Source of the DNA: RGIG5579 sp045655865
Lineage (GTDB): Bacteria > Bacillota > Clostridia > Oscillospirales > SIG627
Direction: 5' to 3'
DNA: 51,989 nucleotides
NCBI GenBank assembly: GCA_045655865.1
Contig: JAZOQB010000058.1
Location: 1 to 51,989, forward strand
Within the stretch, counting starts at the first letter, position 1. Every line of letters begins with the position of its first letter. Under the pieces are notes generated by a model. That model worked only from the letters and a program-made list of their open reading frames with translations. It searched no databases and had not been told where the DNA came from. A program made the translations under genes and the position numbers. This document shows, piece by piece, positions 24,201-31,987 of the stretch.

Positions 24201-24974
24201 ATGGGACAGAAAGTTAATCCTCACGGCCTGCGGGTCGGCGTCATCAAAGATTGGGATTCCAGATGGTTTGCCAAGGACGAAGATTTCGGCGACACTCTTG
24301 TTTCCGACTACAAACTGAGAAAGTATCTGAAGGAAAAACTGCAGGCTGCAGGCGTTCCCAAGATCGAAATTGAGAGAACGGTGTCCAAGGTGCGCGTGAC
24401 CATTCACTGCGCTAAGCCCGGTATCATCATCGGCCGCGGCGGCACGGAGATCGAAAAACTCCGCGCAGAGCTGGAAAAAATGCTCGGCAAGTCTGTTGCA
24501 GTGAACGTGGCGGAAGTCAAGCTTCCCGATCTGAACGCACAGCTGGTTGCTGAGAATATTGCCGGACAGTTGGAGAGAAGAATTTCTTTCCGCAGAGCGG
24601 TAAAGCTTGCTATCGGCAGAACCATGCGCCTTGGCGCACGCGGAATTAAGATCTGCGGTTCCGGACGTATCGGCGGTGCTGAAATTGCACGTACCGAGCA
24701 CTATCATGAGGGTACCATTCCCCTGCAGACCATTCGCGCTGACATTGACTACGGTTTTGCCGAAGCCAACACCACCTACGGTAAGGTAGGCGTGAAAATT
24801 TGGATCTACAGAGGCGAGGTCCTTCAGACTGTGAATCGCACCAACCCCAGAAGACAAAATGACTTCCGTCAGGATCGTCGTCCCCGTGGCGACCGGAAAC
24901 CCGGTGATCGCCGTGGCGGCCCCAGATTCAACAATTCTTCCCGTGAAGGAGGACGCAGAAATGTTAATGCCTAA
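24201..24974 (+). CDS. rpsC: 30S ribosomal protein S3 with Arg-rich C-terminal tail
   Basis: S3 forms the mRNA entry channel with S4 and S5 and has helicase activity there. The 257-residue protein contains GQKVNPHGLRVGVIKDWDSRWF, a KH domain with the GxxG loop in PGIIIGRGGTEIEKL, and the C-terminal domain with GRTMRLGARGIKICGSGRIGGAEIART. Typical bacterial S3 has about 210-235 residues. Here the last 40 or so are a low-complexity tail rich in Arg, Gly, Pro and Asn, predicted disordered. The tail's DNA carries the rplP ribosome binding site, and the two genes overlap by 14 bases. Confidence 0.98.
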   Translation: MGQKVNPHGLRVGVIKDWDSRWFAKDEDFGDTLVSDYKLRKYLKEKLQAAGVPKIEIERTVSKVRVTIHCAKPGIIIGRGGTEIEKLRAELEKMLGKSVAVNVAEVKLPDLNAQLVAENIAGQLERRISFRRAVKLAIGRTMRLGARGIKICGSGRIGGAEIARTEHYHEGTIPLQTIRADIDYGFAEANTTYGKVGVKIWIYRGEVLQTVNRTNPRRQNDFRQDRRPRGDRKPGDRRGGPRFNNSSREGGRRNVNA

Positions 24975-25386
24975 GAGAGTCAAATATCGCCGCGTCCATC
25001 GCGGGAGACTCACCGGTAAGGCATACCGCGGCAACAAGGTGACCAACGGTACCTACGGCTTGATGGCTATGGAGCCCGCCTGGATCACCAGCAACCAGAT
25101 CGAAGCCGCCCGTATTGCCATGACCCGTTATATCAAGCGTGGCGGTCAGGTATGGATCAAGATCTTCCCTGACAAGCCCATTACTGAGAAGCCCGCCGAA
25201 ACCCGAATGGGTTCCGGTAAAGGTTCCCCCGAATACTGGGTTGCGGTGGTAAAACCCGGCAGAATCATGTTCGAAATGGATGGGATCACCGAAGAGCAGG
25301 CCAAAGAGGCTATGCGTTTGGCGTCTCACAAACTGCCGATCAAGTGTAAATTCGTAACCAAGGAAGTTAAGGAGGATACACTGTGA
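24961..25386 (+). CDS. rplP: 50S ribosomal protein L16
   Basis: L16 binds near the A-site tRNA elbow on the 50S subunit. The 141-residue protein has the standard start MLMPKRVKYRRVHRG, then ITSNQIEAARIAMTRYIKRGGQVWIKIFPDKP and RMGSGKGSPEYWVAVVKPGR. The ATG at 24961 follows GAAGGAGG inside the rpsC tail. Further upstream starts would add non-homologous residues and are rejected. The stop overlaps the rpmC start. Confidence 0.98.
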   Translation: MLMPKRVKYRRVHRGRLTGKAYRGNKVTNGTYGLMAMEPAWITSNQIEAARIAMTRYIKRGGQVWIKIFPDKPITEKPAETRMGSGKGSPEYWVAVVKPGRIMFEMDGITEEQAKEAMRLASHKLPIKCKFVTKEVKEDTL

Positions 25387-25595
25387 AACTTAACGAGATT
25401 AGAGAAAAGAATATTGACGAGTTGAATGCAGAGCTTGTAGCAAAGAAAGAAGAGCTTTTCAATCTCCGCTTCCAGCACGCCATCAATCAGCTTGACAATC
25501 CTCAGAAGATCGTGGAGGCCCGCAAGACCATTGCTCGCCTGATGACCGTGATCCGCGAAAAAGAGATTCAGGCTGATAAAGACTCCGCTCAGTGA
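25383..25595 (+). CDS. rpmC: 50S ribosomal protein L29
   Basis: L29 sits at the tunnel exit beside L23. The 70-residue protein is a two-helix coiled hairpin with KELFNLRFQ-like motif (EELFNLRFQHAINQLDNPQKIVEARKTIARL), as in the family. GTG is the start, overlapping the rplP stop by four bases, with AAGGAGG seven bases upstream. Confidence 0.97.
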   Translation: MKLNEIREKNIDELNAELVAKKEELFNLRFQHAINQLDNPQKIVEARKTIARLMTVIREKEIQADKDSAQ

Positions 25596-25615
25596 AGGAA
25601 AGGAGATGGAATATC

Positions 25616-25870
25616 ATGGATAGAAACCTGAGAAAGACCCGTGTAGGAAAGGTCGTTTCCAATGCCACCGAAAAGACCATCGTGGTGGCCATCGAGGATA
25701 ACGTGAAGCATCCCCTGTATAGCAAGATCATCAAAAAGACCGTGAAGTTCATGGCCCACGATGAGAAGGGCGAGTGCGGCGTTGGCGATAAGGTCGAGAT
25801 TATGGAGACCCGCCCGATTTCCAAGAATAAGAGATGGCGCCTTGTGAGGATCATCGAGAAGGCGAAATAA
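25616..25870 (+). CDS. rpsQ: 30S ribosomal protein S17
   Basis: S17 is a primary 16S rRNA binder with an OB fold. The 84-residue protein begins MDRNLRKTRVGKVVSNATEKTIVVAIED, followed by HPLYSKIIKKTVKFMAHDE and the C-terminal RPISKNKRWRLVRIIEKAK. The ATG at 25616 lies eight bases after AGGAGA; an upstream in-frame start at 25592 has no ribosome binding site. It lies 20 bases after rpmC. Confidence 0.98.
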   Translation: MDRNLRKTRVGKVVSNATEKTIVVAIEDNVKHPLYSKIIKKTVKFMAHDEKGECGVGDKVEIMETRPISKNKRWRLVRIIEKAK

Positions 25871-25892
25871 ACCGGATTGGAGGTAACGAAAA

Positions 25893-26261
25893 GTGATTCA
25901 GCAGCAGAGCTTAATGAAAGTTGCGGATAACACCGGCGCAAAAGAGCTGATGTGCATCCGTGTGCTCGGCGGCACCGGTAGACGTTATGCTACCATTGGC
26001 GACGTGGTCGTTTGTGCCGTGAAGAAAGCCGCTCCCGGCGGTATGGTGAAAAAAGGCGACGTGGTGAAAGCCGTGGTTGTCAGAACCGTACAGCCCACCC
26101 GCAGATCCGACGGATCTTATGTTCGATTCGATGAGAATGCGGCGGTTATCATCAAAGAAGACAAGAACCCCAGGGGAACCCGAATTTTCGGACCGGTAGC
26201 AAGAGAGCTTCGTGATAGAGACTATCTGAAGATTCTCTCCTTGGCTCCCGAAGTACTCTGA
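25893..26261 (+). CDS. rplN: 50S ribosomal protein L14
   Basis: L14 lies at the subunit interface and is one of the most conserved ribosomal proteins. The 122-residue protein has MIQQQSLMKVADNTGAKELMCIRVLGG, AAPGGMVKKGDVVKAVVVRT and the diagnostic NPRGTRIFGPVARELR. The start is GTG with TTGGAGGT upstream. It is the first gene of the spc block. An unusual 86-base gap with a small reading frame follows. Confidence 0.99.
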   Translation: MIQQQSLMKVADNTGAKELMCIRVLGGTGRRYATIGDVVVCAVKKAAPGGMVKKGDVVKAVVVRTVQPTRRSDGSYVRFDENAAVIIKEDKNPRGTRIFGPVARELRDRDYLKILSLAPEVL

Positions 26262-26295
26262 TTCTTGTCCCGATTCAAAGTAATTAGGAAGGAGA

Positions 26296-26358
26296 ATGGC
26301 GCTGAGCAATCCGGAAAAGAAGGATTGTAGGCAGCGCTCCCAAGAACATGAACAATAA
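26296..26358 (+). CDS. Possible 20-residue leader peptide overlapping rplX
   Basis: In the rplN-rplX gap the only good Shine-Dalgarno (AGGAAGGAG, ending 26294) serves an ATG at 26296 in a different frame from rplX. The frame runs 20 codons and stops at 26356-26358, just inside rplX. Folded, GCGCTG pairs with CAGCGC and, within it, CAATCC pairs with GGATTG. Termination here could hand ribosomes to the rplX ATG at 26348, or the hairpin could bring the distant ribosome binding site close to it. Confidence 0.4.
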   Translation: MALSNPEKKDCRQRSQEHEQ

Positions 26359-26689
26359 GCTTCACATCAAAAAAGGCGATACCGTCGTTTTGAATGTCGG
26401 CAGCTATTCCAACAAGTTCACCAAGCCCGGCGAACGCAAGACCGGCAAGGTCTTGGAAGTGAGCCCCAAAGAGGGTAAGGTGATTGTGGAAGGCATCAAC
26501 ATGGTGACCAAGCACGTGAAACCCAGAAAACAGGGAGAGAGCGGCGGCATCGTGAAGGCCGAGGCTCCCATTCGTGCTTGCAAGGTCAGTTTGTACTGCC
26601 CCAAGTGCGAAAAGGGATGCAGAACCAAGATGAAGATCGAAGATGGCAAAAAGGTCCGCGTTTGCGCAAAATGCGGCGCAGAACTGTAA
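26348..26689 (+). CDS. rplX: 50S ribosomal protein L24 (zinc-ribbon form with loop insertion)
   Basis: L24 initiates 50S assembly. The 113-residue protein has the KOW start HIKKGDTVVLNVG. The short loop that normally reads GKDKGKTG is replaced by a longer YSNKFTKPGERKTG stretch. KVIVEGINMVTKHVKP and the C-terminal cysteine pairs CPKC and CAKC (a zinc ribbon usual in Clostridia) follow. No Shine-Dalgarno lies directly before the ATG, and no better in-frame start exists upstream. Translation probably depends on coupling to the short frame at 26296. Confidence 0.95.
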   Translation: MNNKLHIKKGDTVVLNVGSYSNKFTKPGERKTGKVLEVSPKEGKVIVEGINMVTKHVKPRKQGESGGIVKAEAPIRACKVSLYCPKCEKGCRTKMKIEDGKKVRVCAKCGAEL

Positions 26690-26704
26690 GGGAGGAGATT
26701 TCAA

Positions 26705-27244
26705 ATGGCTAGATTGAAAGATATGTATCGCAATGAAGTTGCTCCCGCACTGATGAAGGAATTCCAGTATAAGAGCGTGATGCAGATTCCCAAGATCGAT
26801 AAGATCGTGGTAAATGTAGGCGCTGGTGAGGCCAAGGAAAACTCCAAGGTCATCGACAACGTCATTAACGATCTTACCGCCATCACCGGTCAGAAGGCTG
26901 TTCCCACCTACGCCAGAAAGTCCGTGGCAAACTTTAAGATCCGTGAGGGTCAGAAGATCGGTGCCAAGGTTACTCTGCGTGGAAATATTATGTACGAATT
27001 CGTGGACCGTCTCTTTAATTTGGCGCTTCCTCGTGTTCGCGACTTCAAGGGAATCAATCCCGATGCTTTTGATGGACGGGGCAACTACTCTTTGGGTATC
27101 AAGGAGCAGCTGATCTTCCCGGAGATCGAGTACGATAAGATCGATAAGATCCGCGGAATGGACATCGTTTTTGTCACCACCGCGAAGACCGACGAAGAAG
27201 CCAGAAAGCTGCTCTCGCTCATGGGCGCACCGTTTGCAAGATAA
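26705..27244 (+). CDS. rplE: 50S ribosomal protein L5
   Basis: L5 binds 5S rRNA in the central protuberance. The 179-residue protein has MARLKDMYRNEVAPALMKEF, KIVVNVGAGEA, ITGQKAVPTYARKSVANFKIREGQKIGAKVTLRG and the C-terminal GMDIVFVTTAKTDEEARKLLSLMGAPF. GGGAGGAG precedes the ATG, 15 bases after rplX. Confidence 0.99.
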   Translation: MARLKDMYRNEVAPALMKEFQYKSVMQIPKIDKIVVNVGAGEAKENSKVIDNVINDLTAITGQKAVPTYARKSVANFKIREGQKIGAKVTLRGNIMYEFVDRLFNLALPRVRDFKGINPDAFDGRGNYSLGIKEQLIFPEIEYDKIDKIRGMDIVFVTTAKTDEEARKLLSLMGAPFAR

Positions 27245-27264
27245 GGTAAGGAGGAAAGGCGAAA

Positions 27265-27450
27265 ATGGCAAAGAAAGCAATGATTCTCAAGCAGCAGAAA
27301 AAGCAAAAGTATTCTACCAGAGAGTACACCAGATGCAAGATCTGCGGCCGTCCCCATGCTTATCTTCGTAAATTCGGTATCTGCCGTATCTGCTTCCGCG
27401 AATTGGCCTACAAGGGTCAGATTCCCGGCGTGAGAAAGGCAAGCTGGTAA
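27265..27450 (+). CDS. rpsZ: 30S ribosomal protein S14, zinc type
   Basis: This is the 61-residue zinc-binding form of S14 (type Z). CKIC and CRIC supply four cysteines, within RCKICGRPHAYLRKFGICRICFRELAYKGQIPGVRKASW. The zinc-free long form is absent from this window. GTAAGGAGG precedes the ATG. A 69-base gap with a small GGGC/GCCC hairpin (27475-27487) precedes rpsH. Confidence 0.98.
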   Translation: MAKKAMILKQQKKQKYSTREYTRCKICGRPHAYLRKFGICRICFRELAYKGQIPGVRKASW

Positions 27451-27519
27451 ACAGCATTCTGTATTCAAGTGTCAGGGCATCTCGCCCCGGCAAACTAAAT
27501 GCAATCAGGAGGAAAAATA

Positions 27520-27918
27520 ATGCAAATTTCAGACGTTATTGCTGATATGCTCACCCGTATCAGAAATGCAAATGCTGCCAAGCATGAAAAAGTTGACATT
27601 CCTAATTCCAATATGAAACGGGCGATCGCTCAGATCCTTTTGGATGAGGGTTATATCAAAGCATTCGAAGTTGTGGACAATGGCAATCAGGGGATCATTC
27701 GTGTTACCTTGAAGTACGGTCCCAACAAGCAGAGAATCATCCAGGGAATCCGCAGAGTTTCCAAGCCCGGTCTTCGCATCTATACCGGCAGCGATGAGAT
27801 TCCCCAGGTAATGCACGGCCTCGGCGTTGCTATCGTTTCTACTTCCAAGGGCATCATGACCGATCGTGCGGCAAGAAAGGCAAATGTTGGCGGCGAAGTG
27901 CTGGCCTTCGTTTGGTAA
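27520..27918 (+). CDS. rpsH: 30S ribosomal protein S8
   Basis: S8 is a central 16S rRNA binder and, in several bacteria, the feedback repressor of the spc operon. The 132-residue protein has MQISDVIADMLTRIRNAN, RRVSKPGLRIY and the C-terminal GLGVAIVSTSKGIMTDRAARKANVGGEVLAFVW. The ATG at 27520 follows CAGGAGG; an in-frame ATG at 27499 lacks a ribosome binding site. A candidate site for S8 feedback is the structured rplN-rplX gap rather than the rplX-rplE gap, but this is inference. Confidence 0.98.
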   Translation: MQISDVIADMLTRIRNANAAKHEKVDIPNSNMKRAIAQILLDEGYIKAFEVVDNGNQGIIRVTLKYGPNKQRIIQGIRRVSKPGLRIYTGSDEIPQVMHGLGVAIVSTSKGIMTDRAARKANVGGEVLAFVW

Positions 27919-27932
27919 GGGAGGGGAAAGAT

Positions 27933-28469
27933 ATGTCTAGAATTGGAATCAAACCCATTGCTGTTCCCGCCGGCGTGAAGGTAAATATCAACGGCACCTC
28001 GGTTACGATTCAGGGGCCTAAGGGCACTCTGACCAAGGAGATCCACCCCTTGATGCAGGTGGAAGTGGACGCGGCTGAGATCCGTGTCGTCCGCCCCAAC
28101 GATGAAAAGACTGCAAAGAGCCTTCACGGTCTGACCCGTACCATTATCGCCAATATGGTAGAGGGCGTGGTCAACGGCTACAAAAAGGCCCTGGAAATCA
28201 GCGAAGGCGGCTACCGCGCAGCCAAAAAGGGCAATCAATTGGTGATGAACCTGGGATATTCCCATGAGGTTATCATGACCGAAGGCGATGGCATTACCTT
28301 TGAGGTTCCTGATGCCAACCACGTAACAGTTTGCGGCATCGACAAGCAGAAGGTAGGCCAGATCGCGGCGGAAGTTAGAAGCAAAAGACCTCCCGAGCCG
28401 TACCTGGGCAAGGGTATCCGCTATGTCGGCGAGCACATTCGCCGCAAATCCGGTAAGGCCGGAAAATAA
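27933..28469 (+). CDS. rplF: 50S ribosomal protein L6
   Basis: L6 lies near the sarcin-ricin loop of the 50S subunit. The 178-residue protein begins MSRIGIKPIAVPAGVKV, has GPKGTLTKEIHP and the C-terminal signature KQKVGQIAAEVRSKRPPEPYLGKGIRY. The ATG at 27933 follows GGGAGG; the earlier in-frame start at 27912 would sit inside rpsH without a ribosome binding site. Confidence 0.98.
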   Translation: MSRIGIKPIAVPAGVKVNINGTSVTIQGPKGTLTKEIHPLMQVEVDAAEIRVVRPNDEKTAKSLHGLTRTIIANMVEGVVNGYKKALEISEGGYRAAKKGNQLVMNLGYSHEVIMTEGDGITFEVPDANHVTVCGIDKQKVGQIAAEVRSKRPPEPYLGKGIRYVGEHIRRKSGKAGK

Positions 28470-28487
28470 GGAAAGGAGTGGAAATAA

Positions 28488-28847
28488 ATGGTTTCTCGCG
28501 TTGATACGAATAAAAAACGTCTTAGAAGACATAAGAGAGTTCGCGGAAAGATTTCCGGAACCGCACAGAAGCCGAGACTTTGCGTTTTCCGTTCTTTGAA
28601 GAACATCCAGGCGCAGGTGATCGACGACGTGAGCGGCAGAACCCTCGCCTCCGCTTCCTCCCTTGGTAAGGAATTCACTCAGTACGGCGGTAACATCGAG
28701 GCCGCGAAGTTGGTGGGCCAGGCTGTTGCCAAGGCCGCCCTGGACAAAGGCATCACGGAAGTGGTGTTCGACCGCGGAGGATACATCTTCCACGGACGCG
28801 TTCAGGCACTGGCCGAAGCCGCCCGTGAAGCCGGCTTAAAATTCTAA
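28488..28847 (+). CDS. rplR: 50S ribosomal protein L18
   Basis: L18 joins L5 in binding 5S rRNA. The 119-residue protein has the basic N-terminus MVSRVDTNKKRLRRHKRVRGKISGTAQKPRLCVFRS, NIQAQVIDD, and the C-terminal VVFDRGGYIFHGRVQALAEAAREAGLKF. AAAGGAG precedes the ATG, 18 bases after rplF. Confidence 0.98.
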   Translation: MVSRVDTNKKRLRRHKRVRGKISGTAQKPRLCVFRSLKNIQAQVIDDVSGRTLASASSLGKEFTQYGGNIEAAKLVGQAVAKAALDKGITEVVFDRGGYIFHGRVQALAEAAREAGLKF

Positions 28848-28860
28848 GGGGGAAAAGGAT

Positions 28861-29364
28861 ATGGCACAGAAAATTGATGCGGCGACTCTCGATTTGAGAG
28901 AAGACGTCGTTTACACCAAAAGCGTTTCCAAGACCGTAAAAGGCGGCCGTGTTCGCAAGTTCTCCGCACTGGTTGTGGTAGGCGATGGTCAGGGCCACGT
29001 AGGATACGGCTTAGGAAAGGCCTCTGAGCGTCCCGAAGCGGTCCGCAAGGGCGTGGAAGACGCTAAGAAAAACTTGATCGAAGTTTCCATGAAGGGAACC
29101 ACGATTCCTCACGAAATGATCGGCCAATTCGGCGCTGGTCGCGTTCTTCTCAAGCCCGCCCCCAAGGGTACCGGTATCATTGCCGGCGGCAAAGTGAAGA
29201 GTGTTCTCCAGTTGGCCGGTATTTCCGACATCCGTGCAAAATGTCTGGGTTCCAATAACCCCGGAAACGTTGTGAAGGCAACCTTCGAAGGTCTGCGCGC
29301 TCTGCGTACCGCCGAGGAAGTGGCGGCTATGAGAGGCAAGACCCGCGAAGAGATTCTGAACTGA
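28861..29364 (+). CDS. rpsE: 30S ribosomal protein S5
   Basis: S5 is at the mRNA entry channel and affects decoding accuracy. The 167-residue protein has the double-stranded-RNA-binding-like N-terminal domain with VVYTKSVSKTVKGGRVRKFSALVVVGDGQGHVGYGLGKA. The loop where spectinomycin-resistance changes occur (KTVKGGRVRKF) is wild type. The C-terminal domain has LLKPAPKGTGIIAGG and SNNPGNVVKATFEGL. AAGGGGGAAAAGGAT precedes the ATG. Confidence 0.98.
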   Translation: MAQKIDAATLDLREDVVYTKSVSKTVKGGRVRKFSALVVVGDGQGHVGYGLGKASERPEAVRKGVEDAKKNLIEVSMKGTTIPHEMIGQFGAGRVLLKPAPKGTGIIAGGKVKSVLQLAGISDIRAKCLGSNNPGNVVKATFEGLRALRTAEEVAAMRGKTREEILN

Positions 29365-29380
29365 ACGAGGAGGAAAAACA

Positions 29381-29557
29381 ATGGCTTTAAAAATCACACT
29401 GGTAAAAAGCCTCATCGGAAGATTGGAGAAACAGCAGAAAACCGCAGCTTCTCTGGGTCTGAAGAAGATCGGCGATACCACCGTTCAGGAAGACAACGCA
29501 GCGACCAAGGGTAAGATCGAAGTGATCAGCCACCTGGTTCGCGTGGAAAACGCCTGA
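29381..29557 (+). CDS. rpmD: 50S ribosomal protein L30
   Basis: L30 is a small 50S protein of about 58-60 residues. This 58-residue product begins MALKITLVKSLIGRLEKQQKT and continues with SLGLKKIGDTTVQEDNAA, the standard family pattern, ending in a beta strand IEVISHLVRV. CGAGGAGG precedes the ATG. It lies between rpsE and rplO, as expected. Confidence 0.97.
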   Translation: MALKITLVKSLIGRLEKQQKTAASLGLKKIGDTTVQEDNAATKGKIEVISHLVRVENA

Positions 29558-29576
29558 GAAAACAAGGAGGAACAAT

Positions 29577-30020
29577 ATGAAGCTTCATGAATTGGCCCCC
29601 GCAGTGCCCACCAAAAAGGCATGGCGCAAGGGCAGAGGCGTCGCTTCCGGAAACGGTAAGACCGGCGGCCGTGGACATAAGGGTCAAAAGGCTCGTTCCG
29701 GCGGCGGAGTTCGTATCGGTTTTGAAGGCGGTCAGATGCCTGCATACAGAAGACTTCCTAAGAGAGGGTTTAATAACGACCGCTTTGCTACCAATTACGC
29801 TATCGTCAATCTTTCCGAACTGGAGAAGTTCTTTGACAATGGCGCCGTGGTAGATCTGGTATCCCTGATGGAAGCCAATCTTATTACTAAACCGCTGGAT
29901 GGACTCAAGGTTCTCGGAAATGGAGAAATTACCAAGAAACTGACGGTCAAAGCTCACAAGATTTCCGAGATTGCCAAAGAGAAAATCGAGAAGGCTGGCG
30001 GAACGGTTGAGGTGATCTGA
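29577..30020 (+). CDS. rplO: 50S ribosomal protein L15
   Basis: L15 is a late assembly protein of the 50S subunit. The 147-residue protein has MKLHELAPAVPTKKAWRKGRGVASGNGKTGGRGHKGQKARSGGGVRIGFEGGQMPAYRRLPKRGF, the glycine/arginine-rich extension that penetrates 23S rRNA, and a C-terminal VKAHKISEIAKEKIEKAGGTVEVI. AAGGAGG precedes the ATG. One base separates its stop from the secY start. Confidence 0.98.
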   Translation: MKLHELAPAVPTKKAWRKGRGVASGNGKTGGRGHKGQKARSGGGVRIGFEGGQMPAYRRLPKRGFNNDRFATNYAIVNLSELEKFFDNGAVVDLVSLMEANLITKPLDGLKVLGNGEITKKLTVKAHKISEIAKEKIEKAGGTVEVI

Positions 30021-30021
30021 A

Positions 30022-31356
30022 GTGCTGAAAACATTTGCCAATGCTTGGAAGCTCCCTGATCTGCGCAGAAAGCTTCTGGTTACTTTGGTGATCATCGTAC
30101 TCTACCGGATCGGATGCGTTATTCCGGTGCCTTATATTGAGGCCGATGCCATCAGTAATTGGTTCAACACTGCCACTTCGGGCACGATGCTCCAGTATCT
30201 TAACATACTGTCCGGTAGCGCTTTTTCCCAAGCAACATTGTTTGCACTTTCCGTTTCGCCCTACATCACCTCCTCTATCGTCATTCAACTTCTTACCATT
30301 GCCATCCCGGCTCTGGAGAGACTGTCGAAGAACGGAGAAGAGGGAAAGAAAAAAATCACCCAGATTACCCGTTACACCACCGTTGCCATTGCGCTCTTGA
30401 CCTCTTACGGTTACTACGTGACCTTGAAGAGCTCTGCGGTAGGCGCAATTTCCAACCCCGGCTTTTTCACTGCGGTGGTGATCATCTCCTGTCATTGTGC
30501 CGGTGCAGCTCTTATTATGTGGCTGGCTGAAAAGATCAATGAAAGCGGAATCGGAAATGGAATTTCCATGATTCTGTTTGCCAACATCATCGCATCTTTG
30601 CCCACCATGGTGACCGGTTTCGTTTCTGCCTTGAATCTTTCCGGTGGAAACGTCTCCTTCAAGAGCGTAACTCAGACCATTTTGATTTACGCCTTGTTCG
30701 TGGTCATTGCCATTCTTATCGTGGCTTTCGTGGTGTTCATGACTGAGTCGGAAAGAAAAATTCCGGTTCAGTACGCCAAGCGTGTGGTTGGCCGCAAGAT
30801 GTACGGCGGTCAGAGCACCCATCTTCCCATTAAGTTGAACATGTCCGGCGTGATGCCCATCATCTTTGCTTCCAGCATTTTGATGCTTCCTGCCACCATT
30901 GCCATGTTCTTCCCAAGTCCGGAAGAGGGAAGTTTTTGGGCAGGCTTCTTAAGTCTGTTTAGTACGACCAACATTATTTATGTTTTGGTTGAATTGGTTC
31001 TGATCGTAGCGTTCTCCTACTTCTACCTGGCTATTTCTTTTAACCCGGTGGAAGTGGCAAACAACCTGAAGAAAAACGGCGGCTTTATCCCCGGCCTTCG
31101 CCCCGGAAAGCCCACCAGCGATTTTATTTCCAGCTCGCTGAAGAAGATCACCTTGATCGGCGCCTTCTTCTTGGCGGCTATCGCGGTTCTGCCTATGATT
31201 GTTAACATTATCTCCACTTTGGTGGGCGGTGTGAATCTGGGTAGCGTTTCCTTCGGTGGCACCTCCATGTTGATCGTGGTGGGTGTTGTATTGGAAACCG
31301 TTCGTGATCTGGAATCTCAGATCACCATGCGTCATTACAAGGGATTTCTTGGATAA
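30022..31356 (+). CDS. secY: Protein translocase channel subunit SecY
   Basis: SecY is the membrane channel for protein export and membrane insertion. The 444-residue protein has ten hydrophobic segments, the plug-region sequence following helix 1, LFALSVSPYITSSIVIQLL in helix 2b, and the conserved cytoplasmic loop ESERKIPVQYAKRVVGRKMYGGQSTHLPIKLNMSGVMPIIFASS. GFIPGLRPGKPTSDFI is the late conserved cytoplasmic loop. GTG is the start, with GAGGTGA inside the end of rplO. It is tightly coupled to rplO and adk. Confidence 0.98.
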   Translation: MLKTFANAWKLPDLRRKLLVTLVIIVLYRIGCVIPVPYIEADAISNWFNTATSGTMLQYLNILSGSAFSQATLFALSVSPYITSSIVIQLLTIAIPALERLSKNGEEGKKKITQITRYTTVAIALLTSYGYYVTLKSSAVGAISNPGFFTAVVIISCHCAGAALIMWLAEKINESGIGNGISMILFANIIASLPTMVTGFVSALNLSGGNVSFKSVTQTILIYALFVVIAILIVAFVVFMTESERKIPVQYAKRVVGRKMYGGQSTHLPIKLNMSGVMPIIFASSILMLPATIAMFFPSPEEGSFWAGFLSLFSTTNIIYVLVELVLIVAFSYFYLAISFNPVEVANNLKKNGGFIPGLRPGKPTSDFISSSLKKITLIGAFFLAAIAVLPMIVNIISTLVGGVNLGSVSFGGTSMLIVVGVVLETVRDLESQITMRHYKGFLG

Positions 31357-31360
31357 AGTT

Positions 31361-31987
31361 ATGAATTTGATCTTGCTTGGAGCTCCCGGTGCTGGGAAAG
31401 GAACCCAGGCTGCGCGGATCAGCGCGGCCCTGGGCATCCCGGCTGTTTCAACCGGCGACATCATCAGAGAGGCCATTCGCTCCGGCTCTCCCTTGGGTCT
31501 TGAGTTTAAGAGATACACCGATGCAGGCAGTCTGGTTCCGGACTCCCTGGTCGTGTCCCTCCTTCAAGACCGGCTGGCAAAGCCGGATTGTCAAAAAGGA
31601 TTTATCCTAGATGGCTTTCCCCGGACAATCGAACAGGCAAAGTTCTTGGACTCCGCCGGTACCCCGATTGATCGCGTAATTGAGATCGACGTGGCGGACG
31701 AAGAGATCGTTCGGCGCATGAGCGGCAGAAGATTCTGCCCCAAGTGCCAAAAAACCTACCACATCCTGCACGCCAAGCCCCAAAAAGACGGTGTTTGTGA
31801 CCTGTGCCAGGTCGCTCTCTCCATTCGGGAGGATGACAAGGCGGAAACCGTACTTCACCGCTTATCGGTTTATCATGAGGCCACCGAGCCCTTGATCCGG
31901 TATTACCGGGAAAAGCTTCTCACCGTGGATGGGACCAAGAGCGTGGAAGAAATCGAAGAGACGATTCTCAAAGGCCTGGGCGTATGA
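31361..31987 (+). CDS. adk: Adenylate kinase (zinc-lid type)
   Basis: Adk converts AMP and ATP to two ADP. The 208-residue protein begins MNLILLGAPGAGKGTQA with the P-loop at residues 7-15. It has STGDIIREAIRSGSPLG for AMP binding and DGFPRTIEQA, and a long LID with CPKC and CDLC, the four-cysteine zinc site common in Firmicutes. The ATG at 31361 is four bases after secY and has only a weak GGATAAAG upstream, so translational coupling is likely. Its end overlaps map by four bases. Confidence 0.98.
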   Translation: MNLILLGAPGAGKGTQAARISAALGIPAVSTGDIIREAIRSGSPLGLEFKRYTDAGSLVPDSLVVSLLQDRLAKPDCQKGFILDGFPRTIEQAKFLDSAGTPIDRVIEIDVADEEIVRRMSGRRFCPKCQKTYHILHAKPQKDGVCDLCQVALSIREDDKAETVLHRLSVYHEATEPLIRYYREKLLTVDGTKSVEEIEETILKGLGV

